Below, piece after piece: positions 47,225 through 55,852 of a stretch of 64,000 nucleotides of DNA (the first letter of the stretch is position 1; the number at the start of each line of letters is the position of its first letter). Location of the stretch: assembly GCA_004554705.1 (NCBI GenBank), contig SFKS01000007.1, positions 25,706 through 89,705 on the forward strand, read 5' to 3'. Both the position numbers and the translations under genes were made by a program. The notes under the pieces are model-generated. The model did no database searches, was not told the DNA's origin, and saw nothing but the letters and a program-made list of their open reading frames with translations. The stretch is from Clostridiales bacterium. GTDB lineage: Bacteria > Bacillota > Clostridia > TANB77 > CAG-508.

Positions 47225-48247
47225 TTATTTGAATTTCTGTGCAATTGCATCAATGATATCGAAACTTCTTTTTATACATTTTTCAGTTTCTTTAGGATTC
47301 TTCAAATAGTGTGCAAATACTTGTGCAAAGTATTCTTCTACATTTGAAACACCATATTCATCATTGAATAACCGTAAATATTCTTTTTTCTCTTGTAAAT
47401 AAGCATTATAGAATTCTCTGATAAGATATTTATCATTTGAAAGTGAATACATAAAATGTCCAAATTCATGATATAAAATCATATCTAATTTACCCTGTGA
47501 TGCTTTTACAAGAATTCTTTCTTCTTTACTTGTAATATAACCGGCTACACTTCTTCCTCTTTCATCAATTCTCCATTCTCTTGAATTGGTTAATAGTACT
47601 TTCCAACCAGCATTTAAGAACTTTTCTCTTAAACCTATTGGCACTATATCCCAAGCTTTAAGAATTTCAAAAATTTGATATTCAGTAATATCTGTTCCGA
47701 TTTGTAAATAATCTGGTAAAATTGAAGTTCGTACTTTGAAAACATCTTCATTTATCCAACTTTTTACATAATTACAAGTTTTCGAAGTGGAATATGGTAA
47801 TCCTTCAGGCATTTCAAGCATTTGTACGAAAAGTAATTCAAAAATTTCCTTAGGCAAAACTCCTGTTAAATCTCCGCCTAACATTCTTGCTAACTTTTCT
47901 TTTTCTCCATTACATGTTTTTTCGAAGAAACTATTTTCTGCCGGATTTCCGTATTCAGTTTGCATGTAAAACAAGAAGGCACGATATACTGGAAAATCAG
48001 ATATACTTCCAATCTTCACATTAATCCATACTCTTCTTTCGTTTGGATCCGAAACTAAAAAGGTATTAGAACTTGTATTACCACTAATAGTAATATCAGT
48101 AGTAAATGCTAATTGCCAATCATCCTTTTTAAATCTCCGTAACCAATTTTGAGGTATTTTTTCATATTGCTTCTTAAATTCATTAAGTCGAGATTCTGTA
48201 ATATCTTTTGTATAAATTACAGTTTCTCTCTTGCTGCTATTTTGCAT
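47225..48247 (-). CDS. Zinc metallopeptidase, lethal-factor (ATLF)-like
   Basis: 340 aa. The HExxH-like motif reads YHEFGHFMYS (about residue 264) with a distal acidic/Tyr helix SNVEEYFAQVFAHYL about 35 residues on, the arrangement of the ATLF/Pro-Pro endopeptidase family. No signal peptide. Two in-frame CGG codons are read as Arg (codon 37, 48137-48139, in NWLRRFKKD; codon 292, 47372-47374, in LRLFNDEYG). Strong promoter. The cytoplasmic location and kinase/phosphatase context suggest intracellular cleavage; the substrate is unknown. Confidence 0.72.
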   Translation of the reverse strand: MQNSSKRETVIYTKDITESRLNEFKKQYEKIPQNWLRRFKKDDWQLAFTTDITISGNTSSNTFLVSDPNERRVWINVKIGSISDFPVYRAFLFYMQTEYGNPAENSFFEKTCNGEKEKLARMLGGDLTGVLPKEIFELLFVQMLEMPEGLPYSTSKTCNYVKSWINEDVFKVRTSILPDYLQIGTDITEYQIFEILKAWDIVPIGLREKFLNAGWKVLLTNSREWRIDERGRSVAGYITSKEERILVKASQGKLDMILYHEFGHFMYSLSNDKYLIREFYNAYLQEKKEYLRLFNDEYGVSNVEEYFAQVFAHYLKNPKETEKCIKRSFDIIDAIAQKFK

Positions 48248-48311
48248 AACTGTTTCCTCCTTTTATTACTATATATTCATATTTCAATGTTCAAAACATT
48301 TTTACGTATAT

Positions 48312-48340
48312 ATTATATAACTTTTTTATTTTTATGTCAA
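48312..48340 (-). promoter_or_regulatory. Consensus sigma-A promoter for the peptidase
   Basis: Sense strand: TTGACA, 17-nt spacer, TATAAT; perfect consensus, about 65 nt upstream of the ATG. Confidence 0.85.
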
Positions 48341-48358
48341 CTTTTTCACGCAAAGAAA

Positions 48359-48384
48359 TGAGGTGAAGAAATATCTTCACCTCA
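48359..48384 (-). terminator. Hairpin after the VWA gene
   Basis: ATGAGGTGAAGA / TCTTCACCTCAT, 4-nt loop (27 nt after the VWA stop). Only a weak T-run follows. Confidence 0.65.
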
Positions 48385-48417
48385 TCCCCTGTTAAAGTGG
48401 TTCATATATTATTCAGT

Positions 48418-49146
48418 TCATTTATCGTTACCCTGAGATCTTCTAACGGTATCGAGTGAAACGAACTTCATAATCTTATGCAAGTCATGAATTGTTGCAT
48501 CGGTCTTAACAACGTTGGTAATACCAAGCTGATTTGCCAACTTCTGACACTGTTCACTACCAAATGCAATAAAGCAAACGGTTACATCATCATCTTGCAT
48601 TTTTCTGATTGATTCTTTAGCTTCTTCAAAGCTTGCAACAGAATCATTATCGAGTCCATCAGAAAGAATACACAAAACGGCTTTTACAGAAACGCCATTT
48701 TTTTTCAGATCAGCACTATACTGTCTGATTCTTCTTTCGCTGTCAATAATACTGTCATACAGCTTCGTACAACCAGAATTTGCAGAATAACTTGTGTCAA
48801 ACTTTTCAGGTTCAACATATCCGCCAGGCTCTACTGTTTCTGCAAACAGTGTTTTAGCCATTTGAATTCTATTTACTTCTTGAGAAGTAAATATTGATTC
48901 TTTTACGAGCTCTAATGCTTGTTGCATAGCACCCGTAAATCCATTCATTGAGCCTGATCTGTCAATATCAAGCCGAAGCAGAGTTTGAGCAGAACTCTTA
49001 AGTTCTGATACTTCTGTATTCTCTACTTTGATTTTGTCAGATTCAAGTTCAGGACCAAAGTTTTCTTCAATTCCACTGCCTTCATACTCATCATTAAAAG
49101 TATTCCATGCAGCACTTTGGAAAATGTTACCTTCTTCTTTACTCAT
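48418..49146 (-). CDS. von Willebrand factor A domain protein (YegL-like)
   Basis: 242 aa. MIDAS motif LRLDIDRSGSMNG (about residues 58-70), then IRQYSADLKKNGVSVKAVLCILSDGLDND, the second MIDAS aspartate. The N-terminal ~45 residues are acidic. VWA proteins of the YegL type accompany YegI-like kinases and PP2C phosphatases (YegK) and probably bind metal-dependent partners. In-frame CGG at codon 58 (48973-48975) encodes Arg. Strong promoter at 49236-49264. Confidence 0.82.
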   Translation of the reverse strand: MSKEEGNIFQSAAWNTFNDEYEGSGIEENFGPELESDKIKVENTEVSELKSSAQTLLRLDIDRSGSMNGFTGAMQQALELVKESIFTSQEVNRIQMAKTLFAETVEPGGYVEPEKFDTSYSANSGCTKLYDSIIDSERRIRQYSADLKKNGVSVKAVLCILSDGLDNDSVASFEEAKESIRKMQDDDVTVCFIAFGSEQCQKLANQLGITNVVKTDATIHDLHKIMKFVSLDTVRRSQGNDK

Positions 49147-49235
49147 AAGAAATATCTCCTTTCAGTATACAAAAATTTGTTTTCACTTATGAATATGAAC
49201 CTTTATAACAGGGATGCCACACTTGACATAATACG

Positions 49236-49264
49236 ATTATAGCAGATTTTTCCATTTTTGTCAA
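49236..49264 (-). promoter_or_regulatory. Consensus sigma-A promoter for the VWA gene
   Basis: Sense strand: TTGACA, 17-nt spacer, TATAAT; perfect match, with a leader of about 85 nt. Confidence 0.88.
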
Positions 49265-49369
49265 CATAATATGTGTTCATTCAGGTAATTTTTTCTTTTT
49301 TTATATATAATCTATACCAAATAAAAAATAATAAGAATATTCTCTTATTATTTTTTATTTTTTAATAAT

Positions 49370-52324
49370 TTACTTTTCTAAAGCCGCATTTTGTTTAGCT
49401 CTTAAATCCGCAACAACTTGTTGTGCAACCTTTTCTTTAAGAACAAGCAAATCTTCACTACCCGTTATCGGCTTTCTTAATGTTTTTCCATTAGATATTC
49501 TCATATATTGACCATTTTCTATACAATTGGTTTCTATACTAAGTTCATATTCTTCTTTTGATAAAGAAATTTTTGATGCTTCAAGTAACTTTTTATAAAA
49601 TTCCTCTGCTTCATCAGATTTTCCACTTCTGCATAATAATTTTAACATAGCTTTTCTTCCGTCTGCCATTTTGTTTCTATATTTAATCCAATAATCAAAT
49701 TCAACTAATTTATTTCCCTCATTTCTTGCTTTTAAAATTAATGGATCATATCTTTCAACTTTTTCTTTCTTCACCACTTGTATATAATCTGAAAAAACTT
49801 GCTCAGCTTCATTGTAATTTCCATTATTAATATATAAATTACCTAAATCCATATATGAATCTTCTAATATATCATACATTTTTTCATCAGTTTTTAGTAT
49901 ATTATCATCATTTAATATATTAATTGATGATTTTAACAACCTCTCTGCTTCTTTTTTCATAGTAGGTAACATTGCAAGTCTATGTCCAACCCTAAAAGTG
50001 GCTTCTCCCTTTGTTGGTTTATCTGTTGATGTCATATTATATATATCATTGTGAACTACATCACTTCTTATATCTTGTATATCCTTTTTAGGAGTTCCCC
50101 CTAATATTCCTCTTGCTAATACATTATAATCTTTATATCTTTTACTGAAATCAGCTAATTCTGCTTTTCTTTGCTCTTCTTGTTTTCTTCTTTCTTCTTC
50201 TTCTTCTGCTGCTGCTTTTTTTCTTTCTTCTTCTATTCTTTTTTTCTCTTCTTCTTCTTTCTTCTTCTGTTCTTCTCTTTGTTTTCTTAATTCTTCCTCT
50301 CTTGCTTTCTTTTCTTTTGACTTCTCAGCTCTTTCTCTTGTTATAATGTCTATTGCTTCTTTTGTTCTAGCAATTATTCCTTTTTTCTTTGTATTATTTG
50401 TTTCTGTTGGTATTTCATTTTCTACTAAGCTTTGTCCCGTAACACTTTGGTCTATTTCCGTTTCTGTAGTTGTTGGTTGAACTTTTGGCTCTACCTTAGG
50501 CTCTACTTTTGGTTCTGTAGATATTGGTTGAACTTTTGGCTCTACCTTAGGCTCTACTTTTGGTTCTACTACTCCACTATTCATTTTATCTTTTATCAAT
50601 TGTTGTGTTAATTTATTTCTTAATGATAAATATTTTTCATTTCCTAAAATTGGCTCTCTATATGTTATTCCATTAGCTATAACAATATATTTACCATTTT
50701 CTATACCATTTTCTTTAATACTTAAATCATAGGCTTCATCTGTTAATACAATACCTGATTCATCTAAAACTGTCCTATATAATCGTTCTGCATCCCATTT
50801 ATGACCTGCTCTGTATAATATTTTCATTGCAACTTTTTGTCCGGCAACATATTTTTTTCTATATTCTATCATTAAATCTATTTCTTTTATTTGAGAACCA
50901 TTCTTTTTATATTCTTGTAGCAAAGGGTTTATTTTTTCTTTCTTTTCTCTTTCTACTATTCTCATATATTCTTTATTTAATTTCGCTGCTTCTTTGAAAT
51001 TATTTTCTCTAATATATAATTCTTGAAGATTTAATAATGTATCTTCTAAATATTGAAATGCATTCTCATTTTGAGTTAATAGTTCTTCATTTTTTAACTG
51101 ATCATATGCTGAAATTAGATATTTTTTAGCCTCTTTCGGTTTTATCATAGATAATCTATGTCCTACATTGAATGTTGCTACAGCTCTAGTCCAAGCATCT
51201 TTATCCGTCAAATTATATATATCTCTATCAACTACATCATTCATTATATCATCTATTTTTTTTCTAGGTTTTAAACCATATAAACTTCCAATTAATGCTG
51301 CATAAGATGTATATCTTTCCTTAAACTCTTTTTTAGCTAATTTTTCTTCTTTTTTAGATTTTTTATCTTCTACTTCATTTATGTCTGCTACTATCTCTTC
51401 TTCAATTCCATTTAATTCAGTATTGTCTTTTTCTAGTGTCTCGATTTCTTCAGCCATTTCTTCTGGCTCCTTATTTTTTGTTTTAATTTTCTTCAACATC
51501 CTTTCTATTAAACTCTCTTTTCTTTTAACTTTTGCACCAATTTTTTCTTCATTTTTCCCAACTCTTTTCATTAATCTTGCATTTTTTCCTTTAAGTTTAG
51601 AATTTATTAAATCATGTTCTAAGTTAAACCAAATTTTTTCAGTATCGTTAACGCATTTTATATAATTATCTATATCTTCTTCATTGTTAAGTGTGGAAAT
51701 TACAACTGGATTAAGTTTTCTTCTTAACCTTAATGCTTGAATTTTATTTTTTGCGAAATCATTGCATTTTTTATTTATATTCCAATCTTTATAAAGATTT
51801 TTCTTTTCACTTAAAATATCTTCAATATTTTTCTGATATTTTTTTCCAGTTGTTGTTTCAAATTCTACAATTCCAATACTTTCCTTAATTTCTATAGAAA
51901 CTATTCTTTCAGCATTTTCTGTATTTATTGTATTATCAACTTCTTCTGAATACGACATGCTATCTTGACTTATCCCACTACTTCCCTCTCTACTTGGAAC
52001 ACTATTATTTTGGGTTTTATTCATAACAATAGGAGCGACAATAGTGTCATGACCTGTAGTTCTAAATTTTGTATCACTATTCATAGGAATAGTGGTATCC
52101 CTCACTATTGTTTGCCTTTCATTTGATATGCTGTTTGTATTCTCATTAGACATGATTGGTTGATTATCTATTTTGCTAACTTCTTGATTTTCTACTTTTT
52201 TATTTCTGTTTCTAATTCTATTAAATACATTCTTTATTTTATCTTTTAAATTAACAAAAACTTTCTTTATATTTGTTAATACTTTTCCTAGTCCATTTTT
52301 TATTTTTGAAAAGAAATTTTTCAT
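49370..52324 (-). CDS. Duplicated TPR-like protein with charged coiled coil
   Basis: 984 aa from ATG 52324 (SD GGAGGTC). A basic start, an acidic/charged region, then two homologous TPR-like domains of about 250 aa each (about 345-600 and 740-975), for example DIYNLTDKDAWTRAVATFNVGHRLSM in overview versus NDIYNMTSTDKPTKGEATF. Each has the RAGHKWDAERLY / RSGKSDEAEEFY helix pair. They are joined by a Pro-Lys-Val-Glu repeat linker and a long E/K/R coiled coil (about 680-735). It lies within the kinase cassette. No in-frame CGG and the codon use is AT-rich like the host. It may be a scaffold. Confidence 0.65.
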   Translation of the reverse strand: MKNFFSKIKNGLGKVLTNIKKVFVNLKDKIKNVFNRIRNRNKKVENQEVSKIDNQPIMSNENTNSISNERQTIVRDTTIPMNSDTKFRTTGHDTIVAPIVMNKTQNNSVPSREGSSGISQDSMSYSEEVDNTINTENAERIVSIEIKESIGIVEFETTTGKKYQKNIEDILSEKKNLYKDWNINKKCNDFAKNKIQALRLRRKLNPVVISTLNNEEDIDNYIKCVNDTEKIWFNLEHDLINSKLKGKNARLMKRVGKNEEKIGAKVKRKESLIERMLKKIKTKNKEPEEMAEEIETLEKDNTELNGIEEEIVADINEVEDKKSKKEEKLAKKEFKERYTSYAALIGSLYGLKPRKKIDDIMNDVVDRDIYNLTDKDAWTRAVATFNVGHRLSMIKPKEAKKYLISAYDQLKNEELLTQNENAFQYLEDTLLNLQELYIRENNFKEAAKLNKEYMRIVEREKKEKINPLLQEYKKNGSQIKEIDLMIEYRKKYVAGQKVAMKILYRAGHKWDAERLYRTVLDESGIVLTDEAYDLSIKENGIENGKYIVIANGITYREPILGNEKYLSLRNKLTQQLIKDKMNSGVVEPKVEPKVEPKVQPISTEPKVEPKVEPKVQPTTTETEIDQSVTGQSLVENEIPTETNNTKKKGIIARTKEAIDIITRERAEKSKEKKAREEELRKQREEQKKKEEEEKKRIEEERKKAAAEEEEERRKQEEQRKAELADFSKRYKDYNVLARGILGGTPKKDIQDIRSDVVHNDIYNMTSTDKPTKGEATFRVGHRLAMLPTMKKEAERLLKSSINILNDDNILKTDEKMYDILEDSYMDLGNLYINNGNYNEAEQVFSDYIQVVKKEKVERYDPLILKARNEGNKLVEFDYWIKYRNKMADGRKAMLKLLCRSGKSDEAEEFYKKLLEASKISLSKEEYELSIETNCIENGQYMRISNGKTLRKPITGSEDLLVLKEKVAQQVVADLRAKQNAALEK

Positions 52325-52354
52325 ATTGACCTCCAATTCTAATCAATCATACAT

Positions 52355-52383
52355 ATTATACCACATTTTACTTATTATGTAAA
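52355..52383 (-). promoter_or_regulatory. Sigma-A promoter for the TPR-like gene
   Basis: Sense strand: TTTACA, 17-nt spacer, TATAAT; leader of about 25 nt. Confidence 0.8.
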
Positions 52384-52403
52384 TAGGTAAAAATACAAAA
52401 AAA

Positions 52404-52434
52404 CACGCAACACTATAAATTTATAATGTTGCGT
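52404..52434 (-). terminator. Terminator after the PP2C gene
   Basis: CACGCAACACTATAAA / TTTATAATGTTGCGTG, 13 nt after the PP2C stop, with T-rich tail on the minus strand. Confidence 0.85.
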
Positions 52435-52446
52435 GCCTTGAGTAAG

Positions 52447-53127
52447 TTAAGAAGAAATGGAAATATCATCCAGAATTTTACTTTGATTTCTTTTCAAAAC
52501 CATTTCAATCGTTTTCTGGTCTCTTTGAATTAAAGCGTTTTCAATCATTGCCCTTTCATCTGCAGGAAATTTCTCATCAAGTATAAACCTGAAACCATCA
52601 CTGGCAACATATACACTTGAATATTTGGATTTAGAAAATTGCATTTTGTCAAAATAAACATTACTGTTATATCTTGACGGACTGGGATTTAAATTGTAAG
52701 CAATATATCCCGGTGCTTCTCCATTTGCAACATTTACATCATTATCAAGTTGAATATATCTAACATTGTTTGATTTATCAACTGTAATAATAAATCCATC
52801 TCCTGCTGTCAAAACAACAAAATCCTTCTTCGTTTCAATACAAGCTACGATAGTAAATTGGAATTCAGCAATAAATCTTTCTTCACTTGTATCTTCCATA
52901 AGGAACTGGTGTAAAGTATTATTGGCGAAACTCTCAAAATTCTTCTCATTCAGCTTTGCTGAATTTTTCCGAATAGCTTCTCCCATCCTACTAGAACCTA
53001 CTTCGGAATGTTCACCTGAACCACAACCATCCAACGCAACAGCAATATTTTCTGTTGAAACAGCATAGTCTTGGTTTACTGTTTTGCCCATTCCAGCTTG
53101 TGCAATTTCAATTTTTATTTTTTTCAT
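52447..53127 (-). CDS. PP2C-type protein phosphatase (YegK-like)
   Basis: 226 aa. Motifs: QAGMGKTVNQDYAV (metal Asp), VALDGCGSGEHSEVGS (DG motif) and VVLTAGDGFIITVD, then YVASDGFRFILDE (second metal Asp), the compact YegK-type phosphatase rather than a full PPM. It would oppose the YegI-like kinase. In-frame CGG at codon 53 (52969-52971) is needed as Arg in EAIRKNS. A strong promoter and direct repeats lie upstream. Confidence 0.82.
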   Translation of the reverse strand: MKKIKIEIAQAGMGKTVNQDYAVSTENIAVALDGCGSGEHSEVGSSRMGEAIRKNSAKLNEKNFESFANNTLHQFLMEDTSEERFIAEFQFTIVACIETKKDFVVLTAGDGFIITVDKSNNVRYIQLDNDVNVANGEAPGYIAYNLNPSPSRYNSNVYFDKMQFSKSKYSSVYVASDGFRFILDEKFPADERAMIENALIQRDQKTIEMVLKRNQSKILDDISISS

Positions 53128-53250
53128 GATGTATACCTCCTAATTAGTAATAAATTGATTTCGCATATTCTTCTTTTTACTCGTAAATTGTTTTAACATT
53201 AGAAATTTTCCTATGCTAAAACAATTCATTGAATAAATTTCAACATCCAT

Positions 53251-53279
53251 ATTATACCATTTTTTATTTTATTAGTCAA
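53251..53279 (-). promoter_or_regulatory. Sigma-A promoter for the PP2C gene
   Basis: Sense strand: TTGACT, 17-nt spacer, TATAAT; the -35 abuts the tandem repeats. Confidence 0.8.
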
Positions 53280-53286
53280 TGATTAT

Positions 53287-53334
53287 GTATACGAATTTTT
53301 TCGTTTGTCTGTATACGAATTTTTTCGTTTGTCC
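53287..53334. repeat. Two tandem 24-bp repeats with dyad symmetry
   Basis: Units 53287-53310 and 53311-53334 are identical except for the last base. Each holds ACGAA...TTCGT. They lie just upstream of the PP2C -35 box and fit an activator or operator site bound by a dimer. Confidence 0.75.
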
Positions 53335-53478
53335 CCATTTCAAGCTAATTTATGTCAGATATTTCCAGTTTGTTTTATATTGAATTTTATTTTATTAGTA
53401 AATTTTCTAATAATATATTTAAACACAAAAAAAGGGCGCAATAACCCTATTACAACCTCGTGTGTCTTTTAATTTTAT

Positions 53479-54765
53479 TTACGCTACTAAACTTCGTATA
53501 TTCTCTTGTTTATTTTTTATATGTCCTTTTGCTATTGTTAGCATTACTATAAATGTTAGATTTAACATTAGTTCCATTTTCTTTTGCCCTCTTATGAAAT
53601 GGTCATTAAACATGTAATCTCTATCTATTCTACCATTTAACCTTTCTATTTCTGTTCTCATTTTATATTTCTTCTTGAATTTTTTACTATCTCTTGCCAC
53701 TGGTGTAAATATTCTATAATCTGTTTCCAATGGTATTCTATATATTTTCTTTCCGGTACTATACCTTGTATATCTTAAGGCATTATTTTCCTTGTCATAT
53801 CCTAAGTATTTCATTTTTTCATAATTATTTAAGTCTACTATGTATAATACTTCTCCTTCTTCAGTATAGGCTATTGGCTGATTTTCTATTTCTCTATATT
53901 TCTCAGTTTTATCCCATCTATGAACTATATCTATTATCGGATTTACATTATATTCTTCTTTTATACGTTTGTTTCTTGAACCATTATCATATCCTGCATC
54001 TCCCATTAAATTTTTCATTTTTTCTAATTTGTATTGTTCTTTATCGTTATTTTGCATTTCTTTTAGCAAATTATCTAATTCTGTTTGTTCAGAATTGTTT
54101 GCTGGTGTTACTTTGCTTTTTATTGATAATCCATATTTTGCATCACATATTATATGTGCTATAAATCCATAATGCCATTCTTGTTTTTTACTTCCATCTC
54201 TCATTTCATATGTCTTACATGAAAATGTTGCTTCATGTTCAGCTCTATTATCATTACATTTATTTGTATTGTTTTTACTAGCATATGTGTCTAAAAATTT
54301 CCCATCTATTGCACAATCTTCTCCAAAGCCTTCTAAATTTTCATACATAAATTTTACTAATCCCTCAAATATTTCTTCAATTTCTTTTTTACAGTTTTTT
54401 AGTTTATTCAAGAAACCTGTAAATACTCTTGCTGGTGGTACTAAATGTTTTCTGTCTCCACAATATTTATATTTTCCTTCACTTATTCCACATGCTATTC
54501 TTAATTGTGAATTTCTACTTAATTCTCTTCTAAATGATTCTACACTTCTGTGTCCAAATATTTTCATTGCATAAATTAAATTTAACATTGTTCTTACTGG
54601 ATAATCATTTCTTCCATTTTTTCTTGATTTTTCGAGGCTTTCACATAATTTATCATCATCGATATTTTCAAAAAATATTTTTAATCTTTCCAAATCTCCT
54701 AAATTTTCAATTTCTCTATATTCAAATATTGAAATTTGTGATATATTGTTCATAGATTTTTTCAC
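53479..54765 (-). CDS. DDE transposase, IS5/IS1182-like
   Basis: 428 aa. An N-terminal DUF772-like domain (DYPVRTMLNLIYAMKIFGHRS and FRRELSRNSQLRIACGI) precedes a DDE nuclease with AIDGKFLDTYAS (first Asp) and LMGDAGYDNG (second Asp); the distal Glu is in RTEIERLNGRI. It appears intact. I could not define terminal repeats. Host-like AT-rich codon use, no in-frame CGG. Confidence 0.85.
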   Translation of the reverse strand: MKKSMNNISQISIFEYREIENLGDLERLKIFFENIDDDKLCESLEKSRKNGRNDYPVRTMLNLIYAMKIFGHRSVESFRRELSRNSQLRIACGISEGKYKYCGDRKHLVPPARVFTGFLNKLKNCKKEIEEIFEGLVKFMYENLEGFGEDCAIDGKFLDTYASKNNTNKCNDNRAEHEATFSCKTYEMRDGSKKQEWHYGFIAHIICDAKYGLSIKSKVTPANNSEQTELDNLLKEMQNNDKEQYKLEKMKNLMGDAGYDNGSRNKRIKEEYNVNPIIDIVHRWDKTEKYREIENQPIAYTEEGEVLYIVDLNNYEKMKYLGYDKENNALRYTRYSTGKKIYRIPLETDYRIFTPVARDSKKFKKKYKMRTEIERLNGRIDRDYMFNDHFIRGQKKMELMLNLTFIVMLTIAKGHIKNKQENIRSLVA

Positions 54766-55109
54766 TCCTTTGTTATGTTTTTTTGTTCAAGTAAATTATA
54801 TCAAATTAGAGTGGAAAAATCACTAAAAACGCTTGAAAAATCAAGCGTTTTTATGTTTTGTCGTATTTTTTTATTTACCTTATTTTTTATACTGATTAAT
54901 GGCTGTAAATGGCTTAACTTCATGTCGTTACATTTTTATTACAAATTTTATGCCTACGGATTTATTGTTTCTAAACTAACGAAATTATTCAAAATGAAAT
55001 ATAAATTTAATATTATTGTAATATTTCGCTGTTTTTAAATTTTTTTCTCAATCATTGTCATATCACTCTTTATATTTCTTTTTTGGTGTATTTTACTACT
55101 ATGATTAGT
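54766..55109. other. Noncoding, with terminator hairpin
   Basis: Contains AAACGCTTGA AAAA TCAAGCGTTT at 54827-54850, a strong hairpin. Otherwise A/T-rich with no convincing gene; an 87-aa open frame (54775-55038) has no SD or recognisable domain. Confidence 0.5.
54827..54850. terminator. Hairpin near the transposase
   Basis: AAACGCTTGA / TCAAGCGTTT, 4-nt loop, T-run on the plus strand. Confidence 0.75.
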
Positions 55110-55310
55110 TTATTCTCTGCAAAATTTTTCTTTTAAATAATCTGCTTGTTGTTTGCTTAATCTTTTATTTACTACTGCTAAATTTAATAGCGATTTTATA
55201 TTTTCCCATTTCATACATTTACAATATCCCTTTGCTGTAAGTTCTACATATTCTATAATTCCCTCAAATATATAATGAGGTACATTAAATTCTTCATTTA
55301 TTTGTTCCAT
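55110..55310 (-). CDS. Small element protein, unknown
   Basis: 66 aa, possibly a helical DNA-binding or accessory protein (PHYIFEGIIEYVELTAKGYC; RLSKQQADYLKEKF). It is divergent from the HTH gene at 55433. An SD is weak. Similar small ORFs are common next to integrases; I cannot name it. Confidence 0.45.
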   Translation of the reverse strand: MEQINEEFNVPHYIFEGIIEYVELTAKGYCKCMKWENIKSLLNLAVVNKRLSKQQADYLKEKFCRE

Positions 55311-55432
55311 TTATCTAGTTCTCCCTTTAATCTCTTTTAGGTATATAAATATAATAAAGTGTTAACGCTTATAAATATAACATAAAAAAATATTAAAATC
55401 AATACATATAAATAGTGAAAGTGGGAATAAAT

Positions 55433-55690
55433 ATGTCATTGATTGCAAGATTTGATGGAAATATGAATGTAATAGGAAGATTACTAAAAGAATATAGAAT
55501 GAAAAAAGATTTATCTTATGAAAAACTTTCTGCAAAATTAGAATTAATGGGAATTAGTATTCATAAGCAAAGTTTATATGATATTGAAAACAATAAAAGA
55601 ACTGTTAAAGATTATGAATTATTTGGAATTGCTCGTGTGCTTAGAATAGATGTAAATGACTTATTAAAAGACATTAGCGACAAATTTTAG
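55433..55690 (+). CDS. XRE-family HTH regulator, possibly extended by +1 frameshift
   Basis: 85 aa from ATG 55433. The helix-turn-helix is VIGRLLKEYRMKKDLSYEKLS, with DIENNKRTVKDYELFGIARVLRID typical of Xre/Cro. The SD is weak and a GTG 18 nt upstream is an alternative. The stop TAG follows GAC AAA TTT. The +1 frame is open from here to a TAA that overlaps the integrase ATG (TAATG), with no start codon of its own, so a frameshift on TTT TAG G may extend the protein. It would control the integrase. Confidence 0.7.
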   Translation: MSLIARFDGNMNVIGRLLKEYRMKKDLSYEKLSAKLELMGISIHKQSLYDIENNKRTVKDYELFGIARVLRIDVNDLLKDISDKF

Positions 55691-55852
55691 GTATAAATAT
55701 GCGAAAAAACAAGATAAGATTATTGTTATAATTTTATATTATAGAAAAATAAAATTACTTCGAGATGTTGGAATTGATTTTAGTCAAAAGTTAGATATTA
55801 ATGATAATGATTTTATAGATTTCAACCCATTTCTTTTTGAAGAGGTAGTTTA

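Larger units (their letters stand above)
53128..53478. other. Upstream region of the cassette: promoter, repeats, no gene
   Basis: Contains the PP2C promoter (53251-53279), two 24-bp tandem repeats (53287-53334), an inverted repeat around 53183-53226 (TTGTTTTA...TAAAACAA) and a terminator-like AGGG...CCCT stretch near 53438. I see no coding frame. Confidence 0.6.

Noticed and set aside
54775..55038. 87-codon plus-strand frame next to the transposase
   Set aside because: No SD, aromatic-rich composition without domain features, overlaps a terminator hairpin.
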